DNA of 64,000 nucleotides from CALUVN01 sp944323595 (GCA_963931255.1 OZ006972.1:2046001-2110000), one strand, 5' to 3'; positions 8,580 to 17,890 are shown, numbered from the stretch's first letter. Numbers and translations: made by a program. Notes: a model not told the origin generated them from the letters alone.

Positions 8580-9797
8580 CTATGGGACTGTCGGATGTTC
8601 ATTTAATTTATAAAAACTTTTAACTGCTTTCAGTAGATTAGCCGGCTTTTTAATATTTTCGGGATCCTGAAATATATTTTTTACATCATCCTCATCATAA
8701 ACGTATTCTGCAAGAATTTCATTATTAAAAGAACTATAAATTTTAGTTTTAGCAAGATACTCCATCTGTGAAGCAGTGTAATCTTTATCTTCCGATTCAA
8801 CCGCATTCATAATGCGGCAGTAGTCTGCTGCAAGAGTGAATAACCTTATCTTTGAATCTTTTGTAGAACGGCTCCAATCTTTAGGATTCATATAAAATTT
8901 ATAAATATCATCTTCATATTTATAGTCTGTAAATACTGTTGAAATAGCACTTCGCATCTGGTCTTTTATTGAAAGTTCGGCTTTTTCTTTTAATATTTGA
9001 AGATTAGCGCTGCCCTCGGGAGTTTTAGCATAAGACATAAAAAGTCCCAAAAACAGGAGAAATATAGTAATAATAAGTATTATCCAAAATGTAGGAGCTA
9101 GTAATGACCAAATCAGCCCCTGTCTTGACTGAGATTCATGAAAATCTTCCATATCCTGCCAATCACGTGCATCATAAGCCCATTTGTTGCCTTTAATACC
9201 GCAGATGACCGCAAAATACGGAAGAGTACCGGTAATAAACGCAGGAATTGCCCATAGAGTTTTCTTTGCCGGCACCTTATTCATAAGCCCCCATATCCAT
9301 GTTCCCCAAAAAGCGCCCCAGTTAAATTTCGCCATATCTCTATTGTAATTTTTTCCGGTTATTTTACCTTTGATAGACGCGAATAGAATGAGGAGAGCGA
9401 GTTGTGCGTAACACATAAAATATGAGCCTAACTTTAACGCCTCATAGGCAATTGCAAGGTGCAAAGCAATAAATGCACAGAAAAACAAAATATATGTAAA
9501 TAACGTATTTGCTTCTCCTGTAATATCTGCAAAACGCTTAACAAAGTTTGCAAAGTTCATATAAAAGGAAAGGGGCAGTGCTATTAAATAAAGCAAAAGC
9601 GGCACAAAAGCAGATGAAGTAAACATATTGCCTACATCTCCGCTTAGTGCAGAGCCATTAAATATTGAAGTAAATATCAAAGGCAAAGTCAAAACTGTAC
9701 CGAGTATTGTTATATACATGCAGTTAACTATAAATTCTGCCCTGCCGATGATGCCGGTACATTTAAGTAAATTTCTTGTTTGGCTGTCAAAAGTCAT
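8580..9797 (-). CDS. Polytopic membrane protein with DUF805-like and DUF2628-like segments
   Basis: A 405-aa protein whose N-terminal ~140 residues look like the DUF805 membrane family (GRAEFIVNCMYI near helix 1 and an Arg/Asp-containing NFVKRFADI loop after helix 3). Residues about 150-200 carry KFNWGAFWGTWIWGLMNKVP, resembling the FNW.AF...W entry of DUF2628-type proteins. A further helix (about 232-252) precedes a ~150-residue hydrophilic C-terminal domain that I cannot place. GGAGGA 6 nt before the ATG supports the start. It follows the phosphodiester-glycosidase gene on the same strand across 61 bp. Confidence 0.75.
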   Translation of the reverse strand: MTFDSQTRNLLKCTGIIGRAEFIVNCMYITILGTVLTLPLIFTSIFNGSALSGDVGNMFTSSAFVPLLLYLIALPLSFYMNFANFVKRFADITGEANTLFTYILFFCAFIALHLAIAYEALKLGSYFMCYAQLALLILFASIKGKITGKNYNRDMAKFNWGAFWGTWIWGLMNKVPAKKTLWAIPAFITGTLPYFAVICGIKGNKWAYDARDWQDMEDFHESQSRQGLIWSLLAPTFWIILIITIFLLFLGLFMSYAKTPEGSANLQILKEKAELSIKDQMRSAISTVFTDYKYEDDIYKFYMNPKDWSRSTKDSKIRLFTLAADYCRIMNAVESEDKDYTASQMEYLAKTKIYSSFNNEILAEYVYDEDDVKNIFQDPENIKKPANLLKAVKSFYKLNEHPTVP

Positions 9798-9858
9798 AAA
9801 AAATCCTCCAATTATACATATTTGGAGGATAGCATATTATGCAACATAGTAACATCAA

Positions 9859-11112
9859 CTATTTAACTGAAAGTACGACAGCATTTGAAAGCGGAATACC
9901 GCCTGCGACTTTCGGATTATTTACAATATTACCCTTAACATACATTACTGTGGAACCGCCGCCGTCAAGATTAATAGCGTTAGTACAGCCGATACTTTGC
10001 ATAAAATTTGCGAGTTCAAAGAGAGTCAAACCGACGGATGCGCCCTCTCGTCCGTCAACAGCGACAAGAATAAGCCTGTTATCAGCTGTGTAACCGATTG
10101 CACTGCGAGGATTACGTCCTGTGATGGAATGCAGCTTTTGCGCAGTTATATCTACAAAAACTTCACCATCTTTCAGAAGATAAGGCCCCCCACTTATAAT
10201 ATGTTTAACTTTTTTCCATTCAGGAAGAGTTCTGACATCAAGTTTAATTTTTTTACCAACTTCAAGAGTACCTAATAGTGATTTAGGACCAACTATGACA
10301 TACCCGTCAGCTGGTATTGTTGCTGTCGATGCAGAAACTGATATTATTTTATCATTACTCACTGCAACCTGCCAGCCGTATTTAGGACTCTTTGGAGCAC
10401 TGGTTCCCCAATCCGGAGTATAAAGCAATGTATGCGTTGATAGTGTTCTATGCTGATTTATATTATCAACTTTAATTATTTTACCATCAGATTTAACCTT
10501 AGCGTCAAGACTAACCCTTGCAATATCAAAACCATCCTCAAACACACCTAAAGCTACTCTATCGTACATTGGACCTGTCATCAGTTTTCCATCTATCATT
10601 AAAGTTCCAATAGGAACACCCGTCTGGGGTTTAAAGTAAGTACCGTTTAATGCAACTATTGAAGAACTCTTCTTTGCGATATTTTTAATGGTTCGCCTGC
10701 TATTAAGTTTGTCTGAGGCAAGTTCTGGCTTTATAACAAGCCCTCCTAGTTTTAAATCTGCCTCTACAATATTAATTCTTACAGGGCGACCGCTAAAGTA
10801 TTTTGTAACTTTAATATGCTTTACCCCTCGCTCGACGTCATTTATTGCAGCTTTCGGATATTTATCACGTACCGATTTATTGAACTTTTCTTCCTTTAGT
10901 TCAGGAGATAATTCCTCCATAATCTGCTGACCGACGCTCATGTTAATTTTATGTACAGCGGCACTCGCAACTCTGACCTCGTCAGACATTGCGAGCACCC
11001 AAACTTGTGAACACGCGAGTAATCCTATTATCGAAATGTTAAATAACGTTCCGATAATATTTGCCATTTCTTTTCCGTTTAACCCGTACGGGCGTGATAA
11101 TATAGTATCCAT
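9859..11112 (-). CDS. Phosphodiester glycosidase (NAGPA/DUF2233) domain protein, membrane-anchored
   Basis: The C-terminal ~270 residues match the NAGPA-type fold: SIVALNGTYF, the RNPRSAIGYT segment, a VDGREGASVGLTLFELANFM helix and the catalytic-region hallmark NLDGGGSTVMYVKG near the end. An N-terminal hydrophobic helix (about residues 18-42) should anchor it in or export it through the inner membrane, leaving the catalytic domain outside the cytoplasm. The family removes GlcNAc from phosphodiesters or acts in exopolysaccharide metabolism, so a cell-envelope glycan role is likely. AGGTGG precedes the ATG. It has its own promoter at 11224-11252 and a ~105-nt leader with small hairpins. Confidence 0.88.
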   Translation of the reverse strand: MDTILSRPYGLNGKEMANIIGTLFNISIIGLLACSQVWVLAMSDEVRVASAAVHKINMSVGQQIMEELSPELKEEKFNKSVRDKYPKAAINDVERGVKHIKVTKYFSGRPVRINIVEADLKLGGLVIKPELASDKLNSRRTIKNIAKKSSSIVALNGTYFKPQTGVPIGTLMIDGKLMTGPMYDRVALGVFEDGFDIARVSLDAKVKSDGKIIKVDNINQHRTLSTHTLLYTPDWGTSAPKSPKYGWQVAVSNDKIISVSASTATIPADGYVIVGPKSLLGTLEVGKKIKLDVRTLPEWKKVKHIISGGPYLLKDGEVFVDITAQKLHSITGRNPRSAIGYTADNRLILVAVDGREGASVGLTLFELANFMQSIGCTNAINLDGGGSTVMYVKGNIVNNPKVAGGIPLSNAVVLSVK

Positions 11113-11223
11113 AGTGCCACCTGTTATTGTCTTGTAGTACGCGGATACCTTTTTTATTTTAGAGTGGTGCGGGGAATAACACTCATCAGAAACCTAAATA
11201 ACCATTAGGGACTTCCTACTACT

Positions 11224-11252
11224 ATTGTAACATATTTTTAATTAAATGTCAA
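11224..11252 (-). promoter_or_regulatory. Promoter of the NAGPA-domain gene
   Basis: On the minus strand, a perfect TTGACA (11247-11252), 17 nt, then TACAAT (11224-11229). The predicted leader is ~105 nt and contains CCTAA/TTAGG and GAGTG/CACTC hairpins; I do not recognise it as a known riboswitch. Confidence 0.75.
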
Positions 11253-11332
11253 GTACCTGAAAGATATATTTGACAATATTTTTGGGGTATTTTATGGTGT
11301 AAATAAGACACTATATAAGGATATTAAAGGTA

Positions 11333-13624
11333 TTAGTCTAAATCGACAGGCTCACGCAAGATTTTATCAATAGCCTCCCGCGCTGTAAACACAAGCCATT
11401 CAGGCACATTGTCTATAGTAGTAAATTGACGTAAGACATCAACAGTACGCTTAAAACTGCGCACAATATCGCCCTCTCCGACATCAAGAGATTCTGCAAT
11501 AGTTTCCCATTCAGCACCGTCTACCCAGAGTTCAATTAAAGAACTGAAAAACGGATTTATATACAAAGGAGCTTCAACAGAATACCTTTTTTGAACTTTG
11601 TCAATTTTTCTTCTGATATTTCTTATAAGATTAAGAGATTTTCTGACAGGTTCAGAAAGCGGCAAACCATACATCATATCAGAACGTTGTTCTTCAGTAG
11701 TAATCGCAGAGATAACAGCCGCAAGCTGTGCCGGAGAAAGATTTTGAAGTGCATCCGAGAAAATAACCTGTGACAAATACAATTCATTCTCAGAACGAAT
11801 TTGTGATGTTGTTTTGCCCCAATCCGTCGGATAGTCATCTTTCAAATATCCAAAATCAATAAGTACGCTTCTGTGTGCAAGAAATTTATTCCAGAAAATA
11901 TCACGCTGGCGATCCATTTCCTTTTGTAGCTTATTTTGCCGTGAGTAAATTCTCGCAAGCACTTCAACATTTTTAGAATGCTTTTTGTATAGTTTACAGG
12001 TGTCGCATCTAAAATTGTGCATTTGAGCAAGGAGTTCTTTATTTTGCTGACCGAATTGAATTACCTCTTCAGAAAGCGGTCTGTTTTTGTTTTTTTCCTG
12101 TTTAAGAATTTTTTTGTATGTTTGTCTGTTCTGAACATAAATATGGCGCATTTTATCGTATTCATGCAAATCAGAATCCGACAACTTGAACGGACAGACA
12201 AACTCCCTCTGCTTAATTTCATTTTCATTGAGTTCGTATTGTTTTAAAAGCGGCTGCAATCTGGAACCGGATGAAAAGTAACCGAAGCTTTTCAATATTA
12301 GCTCTTTAGCCTCTTCAAGACTAAAACGTTGAAGCAGGTTCAAAACCATAGAATAACTTGGTGAAAAACGGCTTTCAAGGGGATTAGCATCACTCAGAAC
12401 CAGTTCAGCAACCTCCTCAGGAGTTTGGAAAGGCGTACCAACGACCACCACGTATCCTACCTCATCCATACCACGACGGCCAGCTCTTCCAGACATTTGC
12501 AAAAATTCGCTTGCCGTAAGCATTCTGTGTCCGTTGTCGGTACGTTTGCTTGTAGAACTTATAACTGTTGTACGCGCAGGCATGTTAATACCTGCTGCAA
12601 GGGTTTCAGTTGCAAAAACAACTTTAATCAGACCTTTTTGGAATAATTTTTCAACTAAATTTTTCCACGCCGGCAAAAGTCCAGCATGGTGGGAAGCAAC
12701 TCCGCACATCAGGTAATCAAGATGTTTGTTGTTATATAAATGAGGATACTCAGCAATATACTCATCGATAAATTGTTTAATTTGTGCCTGTTCATCCCGC
12801 GTAATCAATTCAAGAGAAGCACAGCGTTCCATTTGTTCATCACACTTTTTACGGGAAAACGTAAAGTATATAGCAGGTAGCATATCATTCCGGGCAAGAT
12901 TACGAATTACATCGTTGACAGGCGACTTAGGCGATTTTCTTTTTCCACGGTGGAATTCACGTTTTTCCGGTTTAATCTTTTTATTCAATTGCCCGCTAGG
13001 GGTCAGGAGCGGAAGTAACTTATTAGGCTGTGATGAATCAAAATAGAAAAATCTCAACGGAACAGGTCTGAAATCAGTATCAACAAGCTCTGTTTTGGAG
13101 TGTACCGTATTAATCCAGTCTGTAAGTTCCTGCGCATTCGCAACTGTTGCAGACAAAGCGATAATTTGAACATTCGTAGGACAGTAGATAATACTCTCTT
13201 CCCATACAGTTCCGCGCTGCTCGTCATTCATATAGTGAACTTCATCAAGAACAACGTACTTTACATCTTTCATATTATCAGCAACAGCACCGAAATTTGT
13301 TCCGTAAAGCATATTTCTGAAAACTTCCGTTGTCATTACGACAATTTGAGCGTTTCTATTAATAGAAGTATCACCCGTCAAAAGCCCGACTTTATCCTGA
13401 CCGTATTTTTCACCAAAATCGTAATATTTCTGGTTAGATAAAGCTTTCAACGGAGTAGTGTAGAAGACCCTCAATCCTTGCTCAAGCGCCCTATGAATTG
13501 CATGTTGTGCAATAACAGTTTTGCCTGCACCGGTCGGAGCACAGACAACAACACTTTCTCCACTGTCTATACAATTGCAGGCATCTTTTTGAAAATCATC
13601 CAGTTCAAACGGAAATTCGTACAT
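11333..13624 (-). CDS. Ski2/Mtr4-like DEVH-box RNA helicase
   Basis: Superfamily 2 helicase of the Ski2-like type found in cyanobacteria and relatives, probably acting in RNA turnover. Motif I is APTGAGKT (residues 29-36), motif Ia TTPLKALSNQK, motif II a DEVH box (VVLDEVHYMNDE), motif III ALSATVANAQE, and motif VI QMSGRAGRRGMDEVG. The region before it, FATETLAAGINMPARTTV, is diagnostic of the Ski2 group. Residues ~490-763 form the helical DSHCT-like tail, including a CDTC pair. It is 763 aa, shorter than eukaryotic homologues because the arch is lacking. AAAGGA precedes the ATG. serS lies 110 bp upstream behind a terminator. Confidence 0.9.
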   Translation of the reverse strand: MYEFPFELDDFQKDACNCIDSGESVVVCAPTGAGKTVIAQHAIHRALEQGLRVFYTTPLKALSNQKYYDFGEKYGQDKVGLLTGDTSINRNAQIVVMTTEVFRNMLYGTNFGAVADNMKDVKYVVLDEVHYMNDEQRGTVWEESIIYCPTNVQIIALSATVANAQELTDWINTVHSKTELVDTDFRPVPLRFFYFDSSQPNKLLPLLTPSGQLNKKIKPEKREFHRGKRKSPKSPVNDVIRNLARNDMLPAIYFTFSRKKCDEQMERCASLELITRDEQAQIKQFIDEYIAEYPHLYNNKHLDYLMCGVASHHAGLLPAWKNLVEKLFQKGLIKVVFATETLAAGINMPARTTVISSTSKRTDNGHRMLTASEFLQMSGRAGRRGMDEVGYVVVVGTPFQTPEEVAELVLSDANPLESRFSPSYSMVLNLLQRFSLEEAKELILKSFGYFSSGSRLQPLLKQYELNENEIKQREFVCPFKLSDSDLHEYDKMRHIYVQNRQTYKKILKQEKNKNRPLSEEVIQFGQQNKELLAQMHNFRCDTCKLYKKHSKNVEVLARIYSRQNKLQKEMDRQRDIFWNKFLAHRSVLIDFGYLKDDYPTDWGKTTSQIRSENELYLSQVIFSDALQNLSPAQLAAVISAITTEEQRSDMMYGLPLSEPVRKSLNLIRNIRRKIDKVQKRYSVEAPLYINPFFSSLIELWVDGAEWETIAESLDVGEGDIVRSFKRTVDVLRQFTTIDNVPEWLVFTAREAIDKILREPVDLD

Positions 13625-13700
13625 CTTAATCCTTTAAAACAGCTGTATTTGCTCTTATTATGCACTAAAAATTATCAAATGTAAAATTATTAACTTTTCT

Positions 13701-13728
13701 AAAAAAGCCCCCTGCGCGGGAGCTTTTT
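13701..13728 (-). terminator. Intrinsic terminator after serS
   Basis: On the minus strand, AAAAAGCTCCC and GGGGGCTTTTTT form a G/C-topped hairpin with a small GCGCA-type loop, followed by T residues. Confidence 0.8.
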
Positions 13729-13734
13729 AAAATA

Positions 13735-15000
13735 TTATATTTTATCAAATCCTGTATATTTTCTAAGCACTTCCGGAATGATAATAGTTCCGTCAGCCTG
13801 CTGGTAATTTTCAACAATAGCCGCAAAAGTTCTGCCGACAGCAAGCCCTGAACCGTTAATAGTATGAACAAACTGAACCTTACCGGTTTCTTTGTCACGG
13901 TAGCGGATATTTGCACGTCTTGCCTGATAATCACCATAATTAGAGCAGCTGGAAATTTCTTTATAAGTACCGTAAGACGGCATCCAAACTTCTAAATCCC
14001 AGCATTTGTTAGCAGAAAATCCGATATCTGCAGTACAAAGAGCTTCACGGCGATATGGAAGTTCTAGAAGCTGGAGCATTTTTTCGGCATCCTCAGTTAA
14101 CTTTTCATGCTCATCTTTGCTTGATTGAGGTGTGCAAAGTTTAACCAATTCAACTTTATTAAACTGGTGGACACGGATTAAGCCTCTGGTATCTTTACCA
14201 GCAGAGCCAGCTTCACGTCTAAAACAAGGAGTATAAGCAGTCATGTACATTGGCAAATCATCTTCTGAAAGAATTTCACCGGCATATATGTTTGTAACAG
14301 GAACTTCAGCTGTCGGAATCAGATATAAATCTTCATCGACACATTTATACATATCTTCTTTGAATTTCGGAAGCTGCCCCGTTCCTGTCATTGTTGCTGC
14401 ATTAGCCATAAACGGCGGTAGAATTTCTTCATAGCCCTGCTCACCCGTATGATAATCAAGGAAGAAATTAATAATTGCACGTTCTAACTTTGCACCTTTT
14501 CCGCGATAAAGTGTAAAACGGCTTTGTGAAAGTTTTACACCGCGCTCAAAATCAACAAGATTTTTTTCTTCACACAAATCCCAGTGTGCTTTAAATTCAA
14601 AGTCAAATTTACGTGGTTCGCCCCACTTGTAAACTTCTACATTATCATCTTCCGATGCACCTACCGGTGTAGTTTCATCAGGAATATTAGGGATGTGAAG
14701 AAGTATATCGCGCTGCTTAGAGTCTAATTCCGTTTGTTTTTCCTCTAATGCTTTGATTTCATCACCGATTTTACGAACATCTTCCTGAATAGCATCCGTA
14801 TTTTCGCCTTTTTTCTTCAATTCACCGATTTTTTGAGATTCAGATTTTCTCTTTGCACGTAATTCATCAGCCTGCGTCTGAATTTTGCGGCGTTCAACGT
14901 CTATTTCTATAACTTCATCAATAGATAATTCAGGATTTCTGCGTTTTAAAAGTTCATTAATCTTATCAGGATTCTCTCTAATCAATTTGATATCAAGCAT
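13735..15000 (-). CDS. serS: Seryl-tRNA synthetase
   Basis: Class II synthetase that charges tRNA-Ser and tRNA-Sec. The N-terminal ~110 residues are the antiparallel coiled-coil arm that reads the long variable arm of the tRNA (rich in Lys/Glu). The catalytic core shows TAEVPVTNIYAGE, motif 2 as FRREAGSAGKDTRGLIRVHQF and motif 3 as NGSGLAVGRTFAAIVE. The length of 421 aa is normal. AGAGG precedes the ATG. It is monocistronic, with a terminator behind it. Confidence 0.97.
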   Translation of the reverse strand: MLDIKLIRENPDKINELLKRRNPELSIDEVIEIDVERRKIQTQADELRAKRKSESQKIGELKKKGENTDAIQEDVRKIGDEIKALEEKQTELDSKQRDILLHIPNIPDETTPVGASEDDNVEVYKWGEPRKFDFEFKAHWDLCEEKNLVDFERGVKLSQSRFTLYRGKGAKLERAIINFFLDYHTGEQGYEEILPPFMANAATMTGTGQLPKFKEDMYKCVDEDLYLIPTAEVPVTNIYAGEILSEDDLPMYMTAYTPCFRREAGSAGKDTRGLIRVHQFNKVELVKLCTPQSSKDEHEKLTEDAEKMLQLLELPYRREALCTADIGFSANKCWDLEVWMPSYGTYKEISSCSNYGDYQARRANIRYRDKETGKVQFVHTINGSGLAVGRTFAAIVENYQQADGTIIIPEVLRKYTGFDKI

Positions 15001-15124
15001 CTGTAAAACCTCTTTCTTATATATTCTTCAAGCAAAATAATTCTAATTCAAATACAAGTATTAATCAAGAATTAAATAGCTTAAAATAAATCTTTGGATT
15101 GATAGACTTTACAGCAAAATGTTT

Positions 15125-15130
15125 TATAAT
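15125..15130 (+). promoter_or_regulatory. -10 element of the small gene at 15154
   Basis: A consensus TATAAT lies 23 nt before the ATG. No good -35 is visible at 16-18 nt. Confidence 0.5.
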
Positions 15131-15153
15131 GAAAATGAAGGGATAGAGTGTGT

Positions 15154-15462
15154 ATGTTTAAAAAATTAGCATCAAGACTCAGAAAAGAGAATAAAGCAGT
15201 AAATGAGAATATTTCATGCCCAATAGAACGGAGCGGAAATGAATTTATGGATGGCTTGACTAAAAAAGCGGTGAGGCTCTACGAAAAGGAGTGTGACATA
15301 AAAAACTTTTCCAAACTTGTGCTCTCCAATCCTGAGAATATGAGCCACAACGAAATGGTTCAGGAGCTTTTTGAAGACGGGGTAGCAGATCCGTTTGTTG
15401 ACGAAAAACTTTCTATGCTTGCTGATAACAAAAAGTTTTTGAGAGATTTAGGTCTGTTATAA
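15154..15462 (+). CDS. Small protein of unknown function
   Basis: A 102-aa hydrophilic, helix-rich protein with a basic N-terminus (MFKKLASRLRKENK) and an acidic C-terminal half containing NMSHNEMVQELFEDGVADPF. I do not recognise it. The ATG at 15154 is preferred over an in-frame GTG two codons earlier because AAGGGA lies about 10 nt upstream of the ATG. It is convergent with, and overlaps by 6 bp, the isocitrate dehydrogenase gene. There is no hairpin between them. Confidence 0.75.
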   Translation: MFKKLASRLRKENKAVNENISCPIERSGNEFMDGLTKKAVRLYEKECDIKNFSKLVLSNPENMSHNEMVQELFEDGVADPFVDEKLSMLADNKKFLRDLGLL

Positions 15463-16449
15463 ATTTGAAATTATAGCATCTGTGAATTCAGTAGTTGATG
15501 CGCTGCCACCCAGATCTGCAGTACAAATTCCTGATGCCAGGGTCTTAAAGAGTGCTTTTTCAATTTTTTCCGCATACACAAATTCATTCATATATTTAAG
15601 CATTTCTACTGCAGAAAGCAAAAGGGCAGCAGGATTTGCTTTATTGAGTCCCTTTATATCAGGTGCAGAACCATGAACCGGTTCAAATACAGCGTAATCA
15701 AGTCCGATATTTGCCCCTTGAGCAACACCAAGCCCGCCAATCAACCCCGCGCATAAATCCGAAACTATATCTCCATACAAATTAGGTAAAACAAGCACAT
15801 CAAACTGTTCAGGTCTTTGAACAAGCTGCATACAAAGATTATCTACAAGGATTTCACGTTTTTTAATTTGCTGATAATTTTCTGCAATTTTCCTGAAAGA
15901 TTCAAGAAATAATCCGTCAGAAAGCTTCATTATGTTTGCCTTAGTAACCACACACACCTCATTGCGATTATTATTCACTGCATAATCAAAGGCAAATTTA
16001 CAAATTCTCTCTGAGGCTTTACGTGTTATGACTTTAATACTTTCTGCAGTATCCACATCAACCTGTCGTTCAATACCGGCATACAAATCTTCCGTATTTT
16101 CTCTCACAACAACAATATCAACATTGTCAAACTTTGTTTTGACATTAGGCAAATTCTTGCATGGTCTTAAATTTGCATATAAATCCAATTCTTTGCGTAA
16201 CTGCACATTGACAGAACGGAAACCTTTGCCGATAGGAGTTGTAACAGGGGCTTTTAAGGCTATTTTATTTTTTTTGATTGAATTCAAAACACGTTCCGGA
16301 AGTGGAACTCCTTCTTTTTCAATAACATCTTCTCCCGCAGTCTGCACATCCCAATTTATTTTTAATCCGCTTGCGTCAATTATTTTTACAACAGCATTTG
16401 AGATTTCCGGACCAATGCCGTCACCGTTGATTAATGTAACATTTTTCAT
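15457..16449 (-). CDS. NAD-dependent isocitrate dehydrogenase (isocitrate/isopropylmalate dehydrogenase family)
   Basis: Oxidative decarboxylation of isocitrate to 2-oxoglutarate, probably to feed glutamate synthesis. The substrate site FRSVNVQLRKELDLYANLRP carries the Ser, Asn and Arg set of isocitrate enzymes. VVRENTEDLYAGIE and the metal-site NLYGDIVSDLCAGL aspartates are intact. The cofactor loop HGSAPDIKGLNKANP has Asp-Ile where NADP enzymes have Lys-Tyr, which indicates NAD+ use. Isopropylmalate dehydrogenase is an alternative, but the substrate loop fits isocitrate better. Length 330 aa. The promoter TTTACA-17-TATAAT lies at 16482-16510. Confidence 0.88.
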   Translation of the reverse strand: MKNVTLINGDGIGPEISNAVVKIIDASGLKINWDVQTAGEDVIEKEGVPLPERVLNSIKKNKIALKAPVTTPIGKGFRSVNVQLRKELDLYANLRPCKNLPNVKTKFDNVDIVVVRENTEDLYAGIERQVDVDTAESIKVITRKASERICKFAFDYAVNNNRNEVCVVTKANIMKLSDGLFLESFRKIAENYQQIKKREILVDNLCMQLVQRPEQFDVLVLPNLYGDIVSDLCAGLIGGLGVAQGANIGLDYAVFEPVHGSAPDIKGLNKANPAALLLSAVEMLKYMNEFVYAEKIEKALFKTLASGICTADLGGSASTTEFTDAIISNL

Positions 16450-16481
16450 ATAATTTGCCCCGTAATTTATTTAATACACAA

Positions 16482-16510
16482 ATTATACCCATAGGACAAC
16501 GGTTTGTAAA
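16482..16510 (-). promoter_or_regulatory. Promoter of isocitrate dehydrogenase
   Basis: On the minus strand, TTTACA (16505-16510), 17 nt, TATAAT (16482-16487). It gives a ~25-nt leader. Confidence 0.75.
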
Positions 16511-16511
16511 G

Positions 16512-16760
16512 TCAACGTGACTCTGGTAGACCAGCTGCATCAATTTTCTCTTTCCAAGCAGCAATAATTTTGTCTTCAATAGTTTTTAAATCTGCATCGC
16601 CATATTTAGAAGAATTTCTTGGCATGTGTATGTAACTCCATGCTGCCCTAATATGTTCAGGAGTATCTATCGGATATTTTTTATTTACATTGTCTGCAAA
16701 AGTAACATCGCCGTATTCGTGCAAACCTCTGTTGCGGTAAACATCTGTTCTTTTCTTCAT
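16512..16760 (-). CDS. Small DUF6582-like protein
   Basis: An 82-aa protein with the block NKKYPIDTPEHIRAAWSYIH, which I recall from the small DUF6582 family of phage and bacterial proteins; function unknown. No Shine-Dalgarno precedes the ATG. A TAATAT -10-like hexamer (16767-16772) ends exactly 6 nt before the ATG, so a leaderless transcript is likely. Its stop lies 2 bp from the -35 of the next gene. Confidence 0.75.
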   Translation of the reverse strand: MKKRTDVYRNRGLHEYGDVTFADNVNKKYPIDTPEHIRAAWSYIHMPRNSSKYGDADLKTIEDKIIAAWKEKIDAAGLPESR

Positions 16761-16843
16761 ATTGACATATTAACAGAATATGGGCAAAATTTTATTCACG
16801 AAAAGTATTAAGAAATATTAACAAAATCCGCAGAAAAAGCAAT

Positions 16844-16871
16844 TTGAGGATAAAAAAAAACTTTATATAAA
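16844..16871 (+). promoter_or_regulatory. Probable promoter of the glycine-zipper gene at 16903
   Basis: TTGAGG (16844-16849), 16 nt, TATAAA (16866-16871). The -10 region CTTTATATAAA partly matches the recurrent ATACTTTATATATA element. Confidence 0.45.
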
Positions 16872-16902
16872 CAGGTAAGGAAAAAAAGGTAGGTTAATAG
16901 TT

Positions 16903-17805
16903 ATGAGTGTAGGTTCAATAGGCTGGAAAGCACTTTACAATGCAGCAAGAGGTTACGCAAAACGTGCAGGACAATTGTACCCGGGATTTGTAACAGGTAC
17001 AGCAAACGATGTAATGTCTGCAGCAATGAAAAGTCGTATTAAAAACAGAGCTGCTGCAAATGAAAGCTGGTTTAAGGCCGTAAAGGGCGGTTTTAAAGAT
17101 GGCATACTTGCTGCAGAAAAATATAACAACAAAATTATTGCAAAAAATGGAGGCAGTGTCTGGAAAACATTAAAACACAACATTGCTACCATTCCATCTC
17201 AAATAGCAAAAGGCTGGCGGGTTGGCGGTGCCAGAGCAGCAAGTCTTGGCAAGAGTAAATTTTTGGGAAGTTTAAAAGGTGCAATGAAAGGCATTGGAAC
17301 AAGAATGCCTTTGATAGGTACTTTAATTCTTGCAGCAACCTCTTTGCCGGACATATTTAAAGCAACGGCAAACGAAGGCATAGTTTCAGGAGGAGCCGAA
17401 GCTGTAAAAGTAGCAGCAAGAGTAGGTGGCGGTACACTTGGTGCAGCAGTCGGAACAGCAGTATTAGGACCAATTGGAGGCTTTGTTGGTTATGCTGTTG
17501 GTGACTGGATTACCAAGAAAATAGTTGGCGCAAGCTATTCAGAACGAAAATACGAGCAAGATCAAAAAATTGCTGAAGAAGTAGAAAAACTGGCGGAAGA
17601 AAAAGCTGCGGCTGCAACAGCTGGATACCAGCAAGTACCGTTCGCTGGCGGATATAATCCGTTTCAGATGATGCAGATGCAACAATTAATGGGCAATGGA
17701 GGCAATATCTTTGAACAGGATATCTTTGGTAATCCGTTTGCGTACACAGCGGAGCAGCCACCTGTAGATAATCCGGTTAAAGATGAGGAAAAAACAGAAA
17801 AATAA
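16903..17805 (+). CDS. Glycine-zipper protein 1, function unknown
   Basis: A 300-aa protein with a basic, Ala/Gly/Lys-rich N-terminal half (many KGG, KYNNK, RVGGARAAS stretches). A hydrophobic glycine-zipper segment follows at about residues 130-210, including VGGGTLGAAVGTAVLGPIGG and FVGYAVGDWITKKIVG, then a short Glu/Lys coiled coil. The C-terminal tail is rich in Met/Gln/Pro/Asn (NPFQMMQMQQLMG). It has no signal peptide. The zipper block resembles pore-forming or membrane-inserting segments of toxins and effectors, but nothing catalytic is visible. The next gene (17946) has the same overall architecture, so they look like diverged paralogues. AAAGGTAGG precedes the ATG. Confidence 0.7.
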   Translation: MSVGSIGWKALYNAARGYAKRAGQLYPGFVTGTANDVMSAAMKSRIKNRAAANESWFKAVKGGFKDGILAAEKYNNKIIAKNGGSVWKTLKHNIATIPSQIAKGWRVGGARAASLGKSKFLGSLKGAMKGIGTRMPLIGTLILAATSLPDIFKATANEGIVSGGAEAVKVAARVGGGTLGAAVGTAVLGPIGGFVGYAVGDWITKKIVGASYSERKYEQDQKIAEEVEKLAEEKAAAATAGYQQVPFAGGYNPFQMMQMQQLMGNGGNIFEQDIFGNPFAYTAEQPPVDNPVKDEEKTEK

Positions 17806-17834
17806 AATATACATCCAATCAATTACCCCAATCC

Positions 17835-17867
17835 ACGGCAAGTCTTGAAAAAGGTTTGCCGTTTTAA
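17835..17867 (+). terminator. Intrinsic terminator after glycine-zipper gene 1
   Basis: Stem ACGGCAAGTC/GGTTTGCCGT with G-T pairs and an A-rich loop, followed by T-rich sequence. Confidence 0.7.
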
Positions 17868-17890
17868 CTTTTTGTAACAAAAGGGCAATT

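Noticed and set aside
11113..11223. Riboswitch in the leader of the NAGPA-domain gene
   Set aside because: Small hairpins exist but I find no conserved core of a known riboswitch class and no clear terminator or anti-Shine-Dalgarno switch.
15457..16449. 3-isopropylmalate dehydrogenase
   Set aside because: The substrate loop SVNVQLRK and the cofactor loop HGSAPDI fit NAD-type isocitrate dehydrogenase better, and no leu genes are nearby.
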